NCBI GenBank assembly: GCA_029777935.1
Contig: JAKORH010000106.1
Location: forward strand, 1 to 22,016
Source of the DNA: Pseudomonadota bacterium
GTDB lineage: Bacteria > Pseudomonadota > Gammaproteobacteria > Burkholderiales > Burkholderiaceae
Reading direction: 5' to 3'
DNA: 22,016 nucleotides
Shown here: positions 21,157 through 22,016 of the stretch, piece by piece
Position numbering within the stretch: position 1 is the stretch's first letter
Layout of the letters: each line of letters opens with the position of its first letter
The notes under the pieces: model-generated
Databases searched by the model: none
Told to the model about the DNA's origin: nothing
The model's input: only the letters and a program-made list of their open reading frames with translations
Position numbers and translations under genes: made by a program

Positions 21157-22016
21157 GTGAACGCGCCCGAATCGCGCCCGCTCGGCATCGACCTCGAACG
21201 ACAGCGCCAGGTGATCGCAGCTCTGCGCGTCGCGCTGCCCGGGCATTGCCTGCTGTATCGCGAGGAGGACACGCGCCCGTACGAGTGCGACGGCCTGACG
21301 CTGTACAAGCAGGTGCCGATGGTGGTCGCGCTGCCGGAGAACGAGGCGCAGGTGCAGCAGGTGGTCCGCATCTGCCGCGCGCAGAACGTACCGATCGTGC
21401 CGCGTGGCGCGGGCACGGGACTGTCGGGCGGGTGCACGCCATTGCCCGACGGCGTACTGCTGTCGACCGCGAAACTGAACCGGATCCTGAAGCTCGATCC
21501 GCTAGCGCGCACCGCGACGGTGGAGCCCGGCGTGCGCAACCTCGCGATCACCGAGGCCGCCGCGCCGTACAAGCTGTACTACGCGCCCGATCCGTCGAGC
21601 CAGATCGCGTGCACGATCGGCGGCAACGTGGCGGAGAACTCCGGCGGCGTGCATTGCCTGAAATACGGGCTGACCGTGCACAACGTGCTGCGCGTGCGCG
21701 GCGTCACCGGCGACGGCGACATCGCGGAATTCGGCTCGCACGCGCTCGATGCGCCGGGGTTCGATCTGCTGGCTTTGGCGATCGGCTCCGAAGGGATGCT
21801 CGCGGTCGTCACCGAGGTGACGGTCAAACTGGTGCCGAAACCGCAGCTTGCCCGCTGCATCATGGCGAGCTTCGCCGACGTGCCCACGGCCGGCGATGCG
21901 GTCGCCGCGATCATCGCCGCCGGACTGATTCCGGCCGGGCTGGAGATTATGGACCAGCCCGCCACGCGCATGGTCGAGCCGTTCGTGAAGGCGGGCTACG
22001 ACCTCGACGCGGCGTC
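21157..22016 (+). CDS. glcD: Glycolate oxidase subunit GlcD (N-terminal part)
   Basis: FAD-binding subunit of the GlcDEF glycolate dehydrogenase, which oxidises glycolate to glyoxylate at the inner membrane. 286 complete codons, running off the right edge (family about 490-500). FAD-binding motifs: VPRGAGTGLSGGCTPLPDGV (residues about 81-100) and PDPSSQIACTIGGNVAENSG with a following GVHCLKYG (148-175), then LALAIGSEGMLAVVTEVTVKLVPKP. Start is GTG 21157 (MNAPESRPLGIDLERQ); no Shine-Dalgarno is evident. glcE and glcF would be expected beyond the edge. It is a distant paralogue of the flavoprotein at 18196-19605, not a duplicate. Confidence 0.94.
   Translation, partial: MNAPESRPLGIDLERQRQVIAALRVALPGHCLLYREEDTRPYECDGLTLYKQVPMVVALPENEAQVQQVVRICRAQNVPIVPRGAGTGLSGGCTPLPDGVLLSTAKLNRILKLDPLARTATVEPGVRNLAITEAAAPYKLYYAPDPSSQIACTIGGNVAENSGGVHCLKYGLTVHNVLRVRGVTGDGDIAEFGSHALDAPGFDLLALAIGSEGMLAVVTEVTVKLVPKPQLARCIMASFADVPTAGDAVAAIIAAGLIPAGLEIMDQPATRMVEPFVKAGYDLDAA

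Noticed and set aside
18196..22016. Tandem duplication of glcD.
   Set aside because: The two flavoproteins share only family-level motifs (FAD site, GSEG block), differ in spacing and N-termini, and belong to different subfamilies.

Overview
The window is high-GC bacterial chromosome with dense, mostly housekeeping gene content. The neighbourhoods (glnE divergent from yhdP-nit-tldD; a PduO-type adenosyltransferase next to GlcD-type oxidases, threonine aldolase and a small cytochrome c) and the protein sequences suggest a Betaproteobacterium, probably of the Burkholderiales/Rhodocyclales breadth. This placement is inference from gene content; no rRNA or tRNA gene is present to fix it. I see no phage, insertion sequence or CRISPR array.

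Layout. 1-1510 (minus): N-terminal part of glnE, running off the left edge. 1593-8056 (plus): yhdP (AsmA-like envelope protein), a Nit-type amidase and tldD; an array of GATC-containing heptamers sits between the last two. 8057-8314: hairpins of the ATTCCC-N8-GGGAAT dispersed-repeat type. 8315-9879: a PlsC-like acyltransferase overlapping a divergent CdsA-like gene. 9880-10844: a 28-bp tandem repeat, a promoter, a 5'-UTR hairpin and an unrecognised outer-membrane-type protein. 10854-12152: a transcription attenuator (Phe/Tyr-rich leader peptide, antiterminator, terminator) in front of aroG. 12153-12490: an inverted repeat and a second dispersed-repeat cluster. 12491-14095: a perfect 20-bp palindrome followed by an SPFH protein, a small membrane protein and a 59-residue Arc-like ribbon-helix-helix protein. 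14124-17506: a 12-bp inverted repeat, then Ada/AlkA fusion, ogt, a DUF1203 protein and an EamA transporter in tight succession. 17540-18100 (minus): PduO-type adenosyltransferase. 18196-20651 (plus): FAD-linked D-lactate-type dehydrogenase and threonine aldolase, preceded by a second GATC-heptamer array. 20686-21051 (minus): small cytochrome c. 21157-22016 (plus): start of glcD, running off the right edge.

How the parts work together. Two groups concern the envelope: yhdP (implicated with TamB and YdbH in phospholipid movement to the outer membrane) and the acyltransferase/CdsA-like pair. The adaptive-response operon joins a Zn-Cys methylphosphotriester sensor, AraC-type activator and 3-methyladenine glycosylase in one protein with a separate O6-alkylguanine methyltransferase. 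The right end is a 2-hydroxyacid oxidation neighbourhood (two GlcD-superfamily flavoproteins plus a cytochrome c that could take their electrons).

The strongest regulatory finding is the aroG attenuator at 10890-11025. It has a 26-codon leader with six Phe and two Tyr codons, a 7-nt antiterminator match and an 11-bp terminator stem followed by eight T. The second is the palindrome over the promoter of the SPFH operon, whose last gene encodes a plausible autoregulator. Several genes here have a -10-like hexamer only 5-10 nt before the start codon and no clear Shine-Dalgarno, suggesting leaderless or very short-leader mRNAs.
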